DNA of 64,000 bases, from assembly GCF_020034665.1 (NCBI RefSeq), contig NZ_JAIQDI010000001.1:930001-994000 (forward strand), written 5' to 3'. Below, piece after piece: positions 50,801 through 59,749 of this stretch. This stretch comes from Niabella beijingensis (GTDB lineage: Bacteria; Bacteroidota; Bacteroidia; Chitinophagales; Chitinophagaceae). The notes under the pieces were generated by a model that made no database searches, had not been told where the DNA came from, and was given only the letters and a program-made list of their open reading frames with translations. Every line of letters begins with the position of its first letter. The stretch's first letter is position 1. Both the position numbers and the translations under genes were made by a program.

Positions 50801-51157
50801 TTGGCTACCATACCCAATCACGACCACATCATCCATGCTTACTTCCAGCTTTTTTACGGTAATGACAAGCGGCTTGGTATCTCCCGGATTGACAACAATC
50901 TCCCCATACTGATAGCCCACATGCGTATATTGAAGTGTAGCTCCCTGGGAAGAGATGTTCATGGTAAAATTGCCCTGAAGGTTCGTGACCGCACTTTGCG
51001 GGCCGTTCTTTACCTTAATGGTTACTCCCGGCACAGGCGCTCCCGTAGAATCTTCTACTACCTGACCGGTGATCGTTTTTGTTTGTGCACCTGCGCAAAG
51101 ACCATATAAACTGATCATTACTGCAAATGCAACTTTTAAAATGTTCTGATACAACAT
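47822..51157 (-). CDS. susC: SusC/RagA family TonB-dependent outer-membrane transporter
   Basis: 1111 residues. Signal peptide, carboxypeptidase-regulatory-like N-domain ([25 protein letters not shown] … LQGNFTMNI), TonB box region near [24 protein letters not shown], plug ([50 protein letters not shown]) and a 22-strand barrel to the end with aromatic C-terminus NASF. The extra N-domain but no sigma/anti-sigma STN extension suggests control by a hybrid two-component or similar system not in the window. Imports large pectic oligosaccharides with SusD. Confidence 0.95.
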   Translation of the reverse strand: [1111 protein letters not shown]

Positions 51158-51186
51158 ATGGCTTCGTTATTTTTTTGTTTTGGCTG

Positions 51187-51885
51187 CTATTGATTATTTT
51201 GTTTTGCTTTTGTCCGTTCCTGCCAGGCCTTGCTCTCCTTATTCATATCATACCCATGTGAAGAAAGATAATTGTTGATGCGGCCTTTGTACTTTCCAAA
51301 CCAGGCATGCTTTTTTTCCGACGACCCGGCATCCATTGCATGCTCTCTTGCTTCCACCAGTGCATTCATAATGTACTGCTGTTCTTCGGCGGTAAGCCGG
51401 GGGATCATTTCCAGATAACCTTTGTAAGTAATGAGCAGTACATTGTACGTCATTCCATTCTTTATTGCATCCACCTGTTCCTTATCGAGGAAGGCCGACA
51501 GTTTTTGAATATAGCTGTTGTGTAAAGCCGTACGATCTGCATCTGTTCTGGTTTCCACCTCACTGACCTTTTTCGCAGCTGCTTCTTTATTAGCGTTTGT
51601 CTCCCTGATATGCCGGATCGCGGTTTCCCTGCTGGCATCGAGCTCATTCAGGCCCATATATTGTGCGGCAACCACTTCTTTCACTTTATAAAATATTGCG
51701 GAGTCTTTCAATGCAAGTAGCGCCACGATCTTGGCCGCCCGCTGGCTGGCAACACGACGATAGGCCGTATCTGCACCGGACTGCCGTCCAAACACCACAC
51801 ACAAATTAAAAATTGTAAAAACAACAATTAATAAACTTTTCGCAAAAATACCCCCGTTCTTTTTTCTGTAAAAAAAATACTTCAT
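51187..51885 (-). CDS. DUF3826 family exported protein (second copy)
   Basis: About 232 residues from ATG 51885 (MKYFFYRKKNGGIFAKSLLIVVFTIFNLCVVFG signal); an ATG at 51960 extends into a promoter-like region without a signal. Helical body with KVKEVVAAQYMGLNELDASRETAIRHIRE, KKVSEVETRTDADRTALHNSYIQKLSAFLDKEQVDAIKNGMT and LTAEEQQYIMNALVEAREHAMD, matching the layout of the 20139-20786 copy, with a Lys/Gln-rich tail. Encoded 29 bases before susC, so co-transcribed with the importer. No activity known for DUF3826. Confidence 0.78.
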   Translation of the reverse strand: MKYFFYRKKNGGIFAKSLLIVVFTIFNLCVVFGRQSGADTAYRRVASQRAAKIVALLALKDSAIFYKVKEVVAAQYMGLNELDASRETAIRHIRETNANKEAAAKKVSEVETRTDADRTALHNSYIQKLSAFLDKEQVDAIKNGMTYNVLLITYKGYLEMIPRLTAEEQQYIMNALVEAREHAMDAGSSEKKHAWFGKYKGRINNYLSSHGYDMNKESKAWQERTKAKQNNQ

Positions 51886-52114
51886 TACAATCGCTATTTG
51901 GCTGAAATCATTATTCGTAAATCTGACGTTAAAAGTAAAACGCCCGCGGCCACTGTGCAATGTATGGTTTCACTAATAAAATGGAAAATATTCCTATTTT
52001 GTGCAACGGTTTGCGTAACCGGGCGGGTGAGAAAAAAAGAAAATCATCTAACGGCTGCAGCCACACGGCATTGACCTGTAATACGACACCGTTTCCAGTA
52101 CCGCCAAGGTGGTG

Positions 52115-54523
52115 TTATTCCTTTACCCGGATCTGGATGGTTGCCGGCTCCAGGCCCGGTGCCGTAACCGTTATAGTAGCCATTCCTGTGCGCAATCCTT
52201 TAATAATGGCGAGGCCGAGGCCATTATATACCTTGCGCCGGCTGGTTTGAAAAGAAGCCAGATCTGCCTGATAACCGTTATCCATTGCAATTACCGCTGC
52301 CGCAGCGGAGCTGGTGACCTGCACTTCGTTTGAAGCACCCGGTACCAGGTTACCATCGCGATCGAGCACACGGATGGTCACAAATGCAAGGTCTTCCCTG
52401 TGCTGTTGCAACACCGGGTTCTCTATTTCAAGTGCAATCTTTGCAGGGAGACCCGCAGTGTGTACGGTCCGCTCCAAAACGGTCTTCCCGTTCTTTCTGG
52501 AGACCACTTTTAATGCACCGGGTTCAAACGGTACCCTCCAGAGCACGTGAAATGATGTATCATTTTTCTTCCGTTTCCCCAGGGAATGTCCGTTGAGGAA
52601 GAGCTCGGCCTCATCAGCCTGATTGTAATAAACCTTTACATCCACTGCCTGCCCATTCTTCCAGTTCCAGTGCGGTGCCATATGTAACACCGGCTGGTCC
52701 GTCCACTCACTCTGGTACATATAATATACATCTTTTGGAAATCCGGCGAGGTCAACAATGCCATAATACGAGCTCCTTGCGGGATAGGGATACGGTACGG
52801 GTTCCCCCAGGAAGTCAAACCCCGACCATACAAACAACCCGGATAAGTAATCGTGTTTTTTTATGATGCGCCAGGTCTGCTCGTGAGTGGATCCCCAGTA
52901 AGCGGCTACATTGTCGTATGCAGAAACCGTATAATCCGGATTCCCTTTTTCAACATATTTGAATTTCGAGCCGGAAGGCCAGAGGCGCAGCGAATCGGCC
53001 GGTCCGTCGTAATATCCTCGGGTAGCCAACCCGGATACATTTTCAGTCGCGATGAATTTTTCCCCGGGGTAGTTTTTGGGAAAATCCTCGTAGGCTTCAA
53101 TATGATAATTCAGCCCTATTACATCCAATGCTTTCGACTGATAAATAAAATTTTTATCCGGCCTGTTCTCACTCAGTGCACAGGTAACCGGCCGGGTGGT
53201 GTCCAGAGCCTTTACAATATTCACTAATTCCTTCGCCAGCGTAATGCCGGTTGAATCAAACTGCTCCCGTATTTCATTACCGATGCTCCACATAAATACG
53301 CTCGGATGGTTCCGGTCACGCTTTACCATATGTTCCAGGTCGCGCCGGTGCCATTCGGGGAAGTCGTTGTAATAATCATATTTGTTTTTTTTCTTTGCCC
53401 ACATGTCAAAGGATTCATCCATTACCAGGAAGCCCATTTCATCACAGAGATCCAGGAATTGCGGATCCGGGGAGTTGTGCGCAGTGCGGATAGCATTCAC
53501 GCCCATTTCCTTCAGGATACGCAGCTGACGACGGGCAGCTGAGCGATTAAAAGCTGCGCCTAGTGCGCCCAGATCGTGATGCATACAAACACCCTGTATC
53601 TTCATGGGAATTCCATTCAATGAAAAGCCTTTTTGCGCATCGAATGAAAAATACCGCACTCCGAAAGCAGTTTCCCATTCATCGGTCAATTGTTCGCTGT
53701 CGAAGATTTTAAATACGGCTTTATACAGCGCTGGTGTTGCTACCGACCACAATGCCGGATCCTTTAATGCTGTTTTAAAGCGGAAGCTACCAGCCTGTGC
53801 GTCCGGTGTGCCGCCGAGCGCGGCTACCTGTTTACCGGAAGGATCGAACAGTGTACAGGTAACTTTTACGCCCGGTTTCCGGGTGGCAAGATTCAACACA
53901 TTTGAAGTGGCATGAAACGTGATCTGCCCGTCGTAGCCCTCCGTTGTATAAACAAAAGTACCCCAATGCTCAAAAGCGGTTTTTTTAGTGATCACCAGCC
54001 GTGTATCCCTGTAAATGCCAGATCCGGTGTACCATCTTGAATTGGGTTGCCGGCTGTTATTTACTTTTACAGCGATCACATTTTTCTTTGCTCCTGTATG
54101 GATATACGGTGTAAGGTCATAATCAAAAGAAGTATACCCATAAGGCCATTTGCCCAGGTAGTGTCCGTTGATCCATACCTCTGCATCGCGATAAACGCCG
54201 TCAAACTCAATACGTACATTATTTTCAGCTGTAACATTCTCCAGTGTAAAGGTTTTACGGTACCAACCGGTTCCGCCCGGCAGCGCCCCCCCGGCATTGC
54301 CCGCGGGATGGGTGGAATCAAAACGGCCTTCGATGCTCCAGTCGTGCGGCAGGTCCAGCAACCGCCACGTTTTGTCATTGAATGCCGGTTCTTTCGAGGA
54401 TGCCGCATCTCCCAAACAAAAACGCCAGCCTTTATTAAAATCAATTGCCCTGCGGGGGCCCTGCTGTGCAGCTGCCCCCACCATCAATAACAAACAAATA
54501 CTTAATTGTAACAGATACTTCAT
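52115..54523 (-). CDS. GH2 family glycosidase, secreted (second GH2)
   Basis: About 802 residues from ATG 54523 (signal MKYLLQLSICLLLMVGAAAQ); a longer frame from 54616 overlaps the upstream gene and is unlikely. GH2 order: NFNKGWRFCLGD-like start (IDFNKGWRFCLGD), sugar-binding domain FDGVYRDAEVWINGHYLGKWPYGYTSFDYDLT, Ig-like domain, and TIM barrel with MKIQGVCMHHDLGALGAAFN, RTAHNSPDPQFLDLCDEMGFLVMDE and acid/base Glu in VFMWSIGNEIRE; nucleophile candidate Glu in FIATENVSG. C-terminal Ig-like DUF4982-type sandwiches. Differs from the 23517 copy in the absence of LacZ-type small-chain motifs, so a different substrate (for example beta-glucuronide or galactose in another linkage). Confidence 0.88.
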   Translation of the reverse strand: MKYLLQLSICLLLMVGAAAQQGPRRAIDFNKGWRFCLGDAASSKEPAFNDKTWRLLDLPHDWSIEGRFDSTHPAGNAGGALPGGTGWYRKTFTLENVTAENNVRIEFDGVYRDAEVWINGHYLGKWPYGYTSFDYDLTPYIHTGAKKNVIAVKVNNSRQPNSRWYTGSGIYRDTRLVITKKTAFEHWGTFVYTTEGYDGQITFHATSNVLNLATRKPGVKVTCTLFDPSGKQVAALGGTPDAQAGSFRFKTALKDPALWSVATPALYKAVFKIFDSEQLTDEWETAFGVRYFSFDAQKGFSLNGIPMKIQGVCMHHDLGALGAAFNRSAARRQLRILKEMGVNAIRTAHNSPDPQFLDLCDEMGFLVMDESFDMWAKKKNKYDYYNDFPEWHRRDLEHMVKRDRNHPSVFMWSIGNEIREQFDSTGITLAKELVNIVKALDTTRPVTCALSENRPDKNFIYQSKALDVIGLNYHIEAYEDFPKNYPGEKFIATENVSGLATRGYYDGPADSLRLWPSGSKFKYVEKGNPDYTVSAYDNVAAYWGSTHEQTWRIIKKHDYLSGLFVWSGFDFLGEPVPYPYPARSSYYGIVDLAGFPKDVYYMYQSEWTDQPVLHMAPHWNWKNGQAVDVKVYYNQADEAELFLNGHSLGKRKKNDTSFHVLWRVPFEPGALKVVSRKNGKTVLERTVHTAGLPAKIALEIENPVLQQHREDLAFVTIRVLDRDGNLVPGASNEVQVTSSAAAAVIAMDNGYQADLASFQTSRRKVYNGLGLAIIKGLRTGMATITVTAPGLEPATIQIRVKE

Positions 54524-54557
54524 ATCAAACAATAAACCTGTAAGGCTTTGCAACACT

Positions 54558-55664
54558 TCACCTATTTGCAAAACGCACCATACTCTTTCCCTTATCCACC
54601 GAAGTAGCCACGGCAATCCCCCGCTGGTCGTTATCGTTCACCGCACAATAAAAATGATAGACCACGCCTTTATATTTTACCACACAGGGCTTGTGTGCAT
54701 ATTTCCGGTCATAGGGTTCCGAAGAGCGGATCAGGTCCGCGCCCTTCCAATCCGTCCAGTGTACCAGGTCGTAGGAACAGGCAAAACGATTGAAGGTCTC
54801 GTTCTTCCTGTTCTCCCAGAACGCACCAAAGTAGAACATTACCCAAAGGTCTCCCATTTTCTGCAAAACCCCGTCCCCGGTGATACCGATACGGTGGTGC
54901 ACAATGGGATCTGTCCGGTAGCGCTTCCAATGTACCATATCATTTGATACGGCCATCCCGATACGCTCAAACCAGCGCCATTTGGGCGTATTATGACTGG
55001 TATCGCCATTGGCGTTGTAATACATTACGAAGGGATAGCCCAGGGTCTTCTTTTTATCCCAGATCACAGAACTCTTGTACAGTTTTTTATTCTCCCACCA
55101 CCGCACATCCGGGTCCGTGGCTTTTAATACGGGCTGCTCCAGCGTGCGCCATTCGTGCGGACGGGCCACATCGTCCGGAGTATATGCCATGCCGATGGAT
55201 AACAGCCCGGCCTCGTATCCCGGTGTGCGCCCGCCGATATAGCTCATCCAGTAATTTCCGCTGTATTTTTCCACGCTATAAGTTCCGCCCCAGGTGGGAT
55301 CGATCAGCGAAACATAGCCCGCCTTCTGATAACCATCCCATTTTAATGAATCATTTGTCCTGGACAACATTTTTCCAAGGGACTTCCAGTGCAGCAGGTC
55401 GGTGCTCTGCGCCAGCCAGGTCTCATAGCCATCGCCATCGAACTCAATATAGGACATGTACCATTTCCCGTTGTTGCGGAACACAGTGGGACAATCCAGC
55501 TTTTTTTCCGGACTGCCGGGAGCCAGCACCAGTCCGTATTTATGCGGCGTTTTTACTTCGCCATATATTTTTTGCATCAACGCCTGCGGCACTTCTTTTT
55601 TTTGCGCGCCTGCCGTTATGCCCATCAACACCCATCCGATAACTAAAAAAATCCGTATCATCAT
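54558..55664 (-). CDS. GH43-like five-bladed propeller glycosidase, secreted
   Basis: 368 residues with signal peptide (MMIRIFLVIGWVLMGITAGAQ). Blades: LDCPTVFRNNGKWYMSYIEFDGDGYETWLAQSTDLLHWKSLG, then GTYSVEKYSGNYWMSYIGG, IGMAVSNDMVHWKRY, GITGDGVLQKMGDLWVMFYFGAFW and DLVHWTDWKG, with KPCVVKYKGVVYHFY closing. This is the clan GH-F/GH-J pattern; catalytic Asp in LDCPT and acids in TGDG are candidates. Also compatible with GH117/GH130-like or RG-II GH137-like folds; not resolved. Start overlaps the upstream GH78 stop by 4 bp. Confidence 0.75.
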   Translation of the reverse strand: MMIRIFLVIGWVLMGITAGAQKKEVPQALMQKIYGEVKTPHKYGLVLAPGSPEKKLDCPTVFRNNGKWYMSYIEFDGDGYETWLAQSTDLLHWKSLGKMLSRTNDSLKWDGYQKAGYVSLIDPTWGGTYSVEKYSGNYWMSYIGGRTPGYEAGLLSIGMAYTPDDVARPHEWRTLEQPVLKATDPDVRWWENKKLYKSSVIWDKKKTLGYPFVMYYNANGDTSHNTPKWRWFERIGMAVSNDMVHWKRYRTDPIVHHRIGITGDGVLQKMGDLWVMFYFGAFWENRKNETFNRFACSYDLVHWTDWKGADLIRSSEPYDRKYAHKPCVVKYKGVVYHFYCAVNDNDQRGIAVATSVDKGKSMVRFANR

Positions 55665-58354
55665 TTCTTCTTTGCTGTAAGGCTGTAGCTGCCCGAACCT
55701 GTTTTAACGGGCGTTTTATCATACCCTGGTGGAAAATAAATAGTAGCCGTTGTATTCGCCGGAATCTCCACATTTACCGTAAGCTGGTTACCTTCTTTTT
55801 GCCAGTTTACTTTTATCAAACCACGCACAGAATGATACGTTGCTTTTGCATTGGTTATTGCTCCCACAGGATGTGGTCTTATTTCAATGTCCTTAAACCC
55901 AACGGAGCCCTCCGCCTGACGGATACCGCAAAGTCCGGAATAGAACCATTCCATCAGGTGGCCCAGCATAAAATGATTATTGGACACCGAAGACAAAGCG
56001 GCCCAGGATTCGGTAAGTGCTGTAGCACCATGCGCCAGCTGGTAACCATACCCCGGCACGTCGCTGCGGTTGTTCATGTCATAGATCACATCACTGTAAC
56101 CCGCATCTTCCAGGGCACGCAATACATAACGGTAGCCTACATCCCCACCCGTAAGCGCGTTGTTCCGGTCACGGATGTCCTTTACCAGATTCTGTACTAC
56201 TGCATCGCGGTATTCCGGTTCCACCAGGTTCATATATAAAGCCATGGCATTGGCTGCCTGACTGCCGGTGGCATATTGTTTGGTCTCCCGGTTAAAGAAT
56301 TTATCATTGAATGCGTTCTTTACTTCTTTGGCCCAGTTTTCAAACAGGGACAGATCATCATTGATGCCCAGCAATGCAGCTACTTTTGAAAGAATGGTCA
56401 GATCATAATAATATGTAGCTGTTGCCGTAACGCCCATCGGCGTCAGCTGCGAGACGCCCGGGTGTTCCGGACCGATATCATACCAGTCGCTCAGACCGAA
56501 TTCCAGGATATGATTTTTTGATTTTGCTTTCAGATAAGATACATATTTCTTCATCATCGGGTAGGCCTCTTTTAACAGGGCCGTATCGCCGTACCACTGA
56601 AAGGCATACCAGGTAAAGATCACCCCTGCACTACCCCATTCCGGGGAATCCCGGAAACCGCCGTCAAACTCCACGTACTCGGGTGCAATATCAGGGATCA
56701 GTCCGTCCTTTGTCTGCGCATTGATCATATCCCTTACCACTTTTTTACAAAGCGCGGCAATGTCATAATTGTATTGCACGGAGCTGCCCATCAGATGGGT
56801 CTCTTCGAGCCAGCCCAGTTTTTCACGATGCGGACAATCAGTGAACACGCTTGCCATATTGCTGCGGATGGCCCAGCGGATGAGATCGTTTGTTTTATTG
56901 AATAATTCATTCGAGCTGCTAAACCCGCCGATCTCCGGTGCACTGTTGCGAATGTGCAATCCTTTCAGTTCCTTTATTACCGGCAAACCGGAAGCCATTC
57001 CTTCCGGTGTCGCTCCTTCTACCTGCACATAACGGAACCCGTAATAGGTAAAGCGGGGCTGCCATTCCTCCACTCCATTTCCCTTGAGCACGTAGGTATA
57101 AATATGCGGCGATCCGGTTGCACCCTGGTTGGCCGAGCCGTCTTCACGAACCAGTTCCGCAGGTCGCAGCCGGATCGTATCTCCTTTTTTTCCGGATACT
57201 TTTATCGCAGGGATGCCCGAAAAGTTCTGTCCCAGGTCGTATACCCAGGTGCCTTTTGTGATCTCTTTTTTTGAAACCGGCTCAAATGACTGCAACACCC
57301 GCAGCGGCTCCGCAGGCTGGGCCTGCAGCTGCGGCGGACCGCTGGTTACCACTGCCGCCGTCCAGCCGACATCATTGAACTGCGGCCGGTCCCAGCCGGT
57401 TTTTTCGCGGTTGGCGTCATAATCTTCCCCACCATAAATGCTGGAAAAATAAATAGGCGATTCGGCGGTCTTCCAGCTGTTGTCGGATACCACGGTTGCA
57501 GTAGTTCCATCCTTATATTCGATCAGCAGCTTGGCGATCATCTTCGGGAAGCCGTAAGCACCGGTCAGTTTGCGGTAGCGCTCACCGGGTATATAATAAA
57601 AGCCATTGCCCAGCATCACCCCCAGGGTATTTCCTCCGTTTTGTAATTGAGATGTAATGTCAAAGGTCACATACTGTGCATGCTTTGCATACTGTGTCCA
57701 TCCCGGATCCAGGAAATGATCTCCTGTTTTTTTCCCGTTCAGATGTAATTCAAAATGTCCGAGCCCGCTGATAAATACAGTAGCCTGTTTCACCGGTTTG
57801 GGAATATTAAAATCCTTACGTAACAGGGGCAATATATCCGGGCGTTTGCCCCATTCTTTCTTACCCCCACCATGTGCAAAGGGAACGATCACGTTTGCCT
57901 CCGGCAACACCTCCCGCGCAATCCACTGCGCCCCGGACCAGTCGGCCACATTGAGCAATCCCATCTGCCACAGCGCCGGCTCGCTAAAGGAAGAAGGCCG
58001 CCCGCCTGCATCCCAGGTCATCACCTTCCAGTAATATTTTTTTCCGGCTACCAGTGGTTTGCCGGAATAACGGATCTGTATCGAAGCATCAGAAGTTACT
58101 TTACGGGAATCCCACACATTACCGGTACCTTTTTTCAGCAACGCCGGATCATCCGCCACCAGGATACGGTAGGCAGACTGCCGCGCGTTTTTCTGATCGC
58201 TGGTAAGCTCCCAGCTCAGTCGCGGGTTAGGATCCTCCACTCCCAGTGGATTTTGCAGGTATTCACAACGCAGGTATACTGCTTTTAGCTGGGCATTGCC
58301 CGAAAGACCGATAAGGAAAAGCAGACCAAAAACAAACCAATTTTTCATACGCAA
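55661..58354 (-). CDS. GH78 alpha-L-rhamnosidase, secreted
   Basis: 897 residues. Signal peptide (MKNWFVFGLLFLIGLSGNAQ from the second Met), N-terminal LKAVYLRCEYLQNPLGVEDPNPRLSW segment, jelly-roll domains, and barrel with DCPHREKLGWLEETH, the canonical GH78 acid motif (Glu in REKLGW). C-terminal VRGLIKVNWQKEGNQLTVNVEIPANTTATIYFP sandwich. Close layout to the 20797 copy, suggesting two paralogues for different rhamnosyl linkages. Starts 6 bases after the small chimeric ORF and is coupled to the GH43-like gene by an ATGA overlap. Confidence 0.92.
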   Translation of the reverse strand: MRMKNWFVFGLLFLIGLSGNAQLKAVYLRCEYLQNPLGVEDPNPRLSWELTSDQKNARQSAYRILVADDPALLKKGTGNVWDSRKVTSDASIQIRYSGKPLVAGKKYYWKVMTWDAGGRPSSFSEPALWQMGLLNVADWSGAQWIAREVLPEANVIVPFAHGGGKKEWGKRPDILPLLRKDFNIPKPVKQATVFISGLGHFELHLNGKKTGDHFLDPGWTQYAKHAQYVTFDITSQLQNGGNTLGVMLGNGFYYIPGERYRKLTGAYGFPKMIAKLLIEYKDGTTATVVSDNSWKTAESPIYFSSIYGGEDYDANREKTGWDRPQFNDVGWTAAVVTSGPPQLQAQPAEPLRVLQSFEPVSKKEITKGTWVYDLGQNFSGIPAIKVSGKKGDTIRLRPAELVREDGSANQGATGSPHIYTYVLKGNGVEEWQPRFTYYGFRYVQVEGATPEGMASGLPVIKELKGLHIRNSAPEIGGFSSSNELFNKTNDLIRWAIRSNMASVFTDCPHREKLGWLEETHLMGSSVQYNYDIAALCKKVVRDMINAQTKDGLIPDIAPEYVEFDGGFRDSPEWGSAGVIFTWYAFQWYGDTALLKEAYPMMKKYVSYLKAKSKNHILEFGLSDWYDIGPEHPGVSQLTPMGVTATATYYYDLTILSKVAALLGINDDLSLFENWAKEVKNAFNDKFFNRETKQYATGSQAANAMALYMNLVEPEYRDAVVQNLVKDIRDRNNALTGGDVGYRYVLRALEDAGYSDVIYDMNNRSDVPGYGYQLAHGATALTESWAALSSVSNNHFMLGHLMEWFYSGLCGIRQAEGSVGFKDIEIRPHPVGAITNAKATYHSVRGLIKVNWQKEGNQLTVNVEIPANTTATIYFPPGYDKTPVKTGSGSYSLTAKKK

Positions 58355-58360
58355 CCGTTT

Positions 58361-58624
58361 TTACTGAATGTCAATGTTGGATACCACCAGGTTCTTTGCT
58401 TTTTTTAATAAGAGCCGTACGGTATGCTGTCCGGTATTGATCCTGCGCCGCGTAGTTCCCGTGGCCAGGTTCCATTTGCCGGACCGGGTAAATTTAAGGG
58501 GAATCTGCTGTTCAACCATCCTGTTGCCTCCTGTATCACCGGGTACCGGGATGGTCCATCCGGTTTTTACCGATGTGCTCAAGGCTGCCGTAGAAAAATC
58601 GGGAATTGCTGCAATCACTTTCAT
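58361..58624 (-). pseudogene. chimeric 87-residue ORF: aldolase-type start joined to a sandwich-domain tail
   Basis: First six codons (ATGAAAGTGATTGCAGCA) match the start of the DapA-like gene at 16389 (ATGAAAGCGATTGCAGGA), and the 51-base spacer and upstream element also match; beyond that the two differ. The rest (SGKWNLATGTTRRRINTGQHTVRLLLKKAKNLVVSNIDIQ) reads like the end of a carbohydrate-binding beta-sandwich attached to a glycosidase. So it looks like a gene tail captured behind a copied promoter. It ends 6 bases before the GH78 start and may now act only as a leader cistron. Confidence 0.5.
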
Positions 58625-58674
58625 ATCTTGTTACCTGAGAAGTTCTAAAGATTGCATATTTTATTTACGAACGG

Positions 58675-58712
58675 CTGTAAAATACTACTATACTGATGTA
58701 GGATTTTGTTAT
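58675..58712 (-). promoter_or_regulatory. conserved upstream element, copy 2
   Basis: Second copy of the 38-base block at 16440-16477 (33 of 38 identical), again 51 bases from the start codon. Drives, by inference, the block from the GH78 through SusCD and the lyases. No other copy seen in the window. Confidence 0.7.
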
Positions 58713-58830
58713 GGATAAAAAGTGGGTAGCGAACGTGAATACGATTAAAGAACCGCGATATTATAAAAGCCTGCAACAACGGAACACCCGGTACTGCCTT
58801 GCATGCATCAGCAGGAATTCCGCCAATGCA

Positions 58831-59550
58831 TTACTTATTCACTCCGGTTTTCTGCTTGTCGAACTTTTGCCGCAAGGTCTGAACGGCATTCAGCGTTTCA
58901 TCCGTGGCATTCACGATCAGGTTTAAAAACGGATGTTCCGGATCATCATCCGGCCGGGCCACCGTTAAAAATGCGCTTGATGCTTTTCTTTCGCCACAAC
59001 GCTTGTCGCCACCGAGTTTGGCACCGGCTTCCAGCGCAAGCATCAATACATCCTGCATCGGAAGCCCTTTTTTCCGGGCTTCAATAGCCACATTTAATAC
59101 GGCCCGCAGTTCAGCGGAATCAGTCAGGGTGTTGCCCTGTACGGAAATACCCGCAGTTGTCAATGCTCCCCTATATGCCGTTGTTAAAGATCCGGTATAA
59201 GTTACGGGCGTTTTAAACTGCTTTATGGTTACAATGGCGTATTGCTGCTCTTCCGGATCATACTTTGAGTCTCTGATCATTTTCAGGATCTCTCCGGGAG
59301 CAACATCGGCCCTGATCATTTCAAGGCCTTTCGCCCTTGCTTTATTGCTGCTCATTGCCTGCACCACAATAGCCCCTTTTCCAGGAGCAATGGCACCAAT
59401 TCCGTACACACTGTAGGTACAGGAGGCGCCGGCTATTCCTATTTCTTTTGTTTTCGGATCAACAATGACAATCGACCACGTTGCATAAGAAGGAAGTACA
59501 AAAAGGCCCAGAAAGAGGGCGGTTACCATCAGCTTTTTTACAGTTTTCAT
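58831..59550 (-). CDS. DUF1028 family secreted protein
   Basis: 239 residues with signal peptide (MKTVKKLMVTALFLGLFVLPSYA) followed by TWSIVIVDPKTKEIGIAGASC, the diagnostic start of DUF1028, an Ntn-hydrolase-like fold; after signal removal Thr24 could be the mature N-terminus, as in that fold. GAIVVQAMSSNKARAKGLEMIRADVAPGEIL and later VLMLALEAGAKLGGDKRCGERKASSAFL also match. Substrate unknown. The ATG overlaps the stop of an upstream truncated frame by 4 bp. Different in character from PUL genes, so probably a separate unit. Confidence 0.82.
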   Translation of the reverse strand: MKTVKKLMVTALFLGLFVLPSYATWSIVIVDPKTKEIGIAGASCTYSVYGIGAIAPGKGAIVVQAMSSNKARAKGLEMIRADVAPGEILKMIRDSKYDPEEQQYAIVTIKQFKTPVTYTGSLTTAYRGALTTAGISVQGNTLTDSAELRAVLNVAIEARKKGLPMQDVLMLALEAGAKLGGDKRCGERKASSAFLTVARPDDDPEHPFLNLIVNATDETLNAVQTLRQKFDKQKTGVNK

Positions 59551-59729
59551 ATTTTATCAAATAAAGGACCGTTAACCATGTACAATACTTTGCCTGTGCC
59601 GCTTTTCAAAATTACTACATCCTGCTTATAATTTATCCGGGTTTCAGCAGGCAGCCGTACAAAAAGGAAATCTTCAAAACGGGCTGCGCTGAAACGTTCC
59701 CATGCGATAAAAAAAGCTACCAAGGCTGA
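59547..59729 (-). pseudogene. coupled 60-codon gene remnant upstream of DUF1028
   Basis: The minus-strand frame runs from a TAA at 59730-59732 to TGA 59547-59549, reading …ARFEDFLFVRLPAETRINYK…GTGKVLYMVNGPLFDKI with coding-like codon choice. There is no ATG before Met near the end; TTG 59723 would give 58 residues. Its TGA overlaps the DUF1028 ATG (ATGA). Looks like the C-terminal end of a truncated gene still coupled to its neighbour, or a short gene with a rare start. No family recognised. Confidence 0.45.
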
Positions 59730-59749
59730 TTACGGCAGCTTCAATACTT

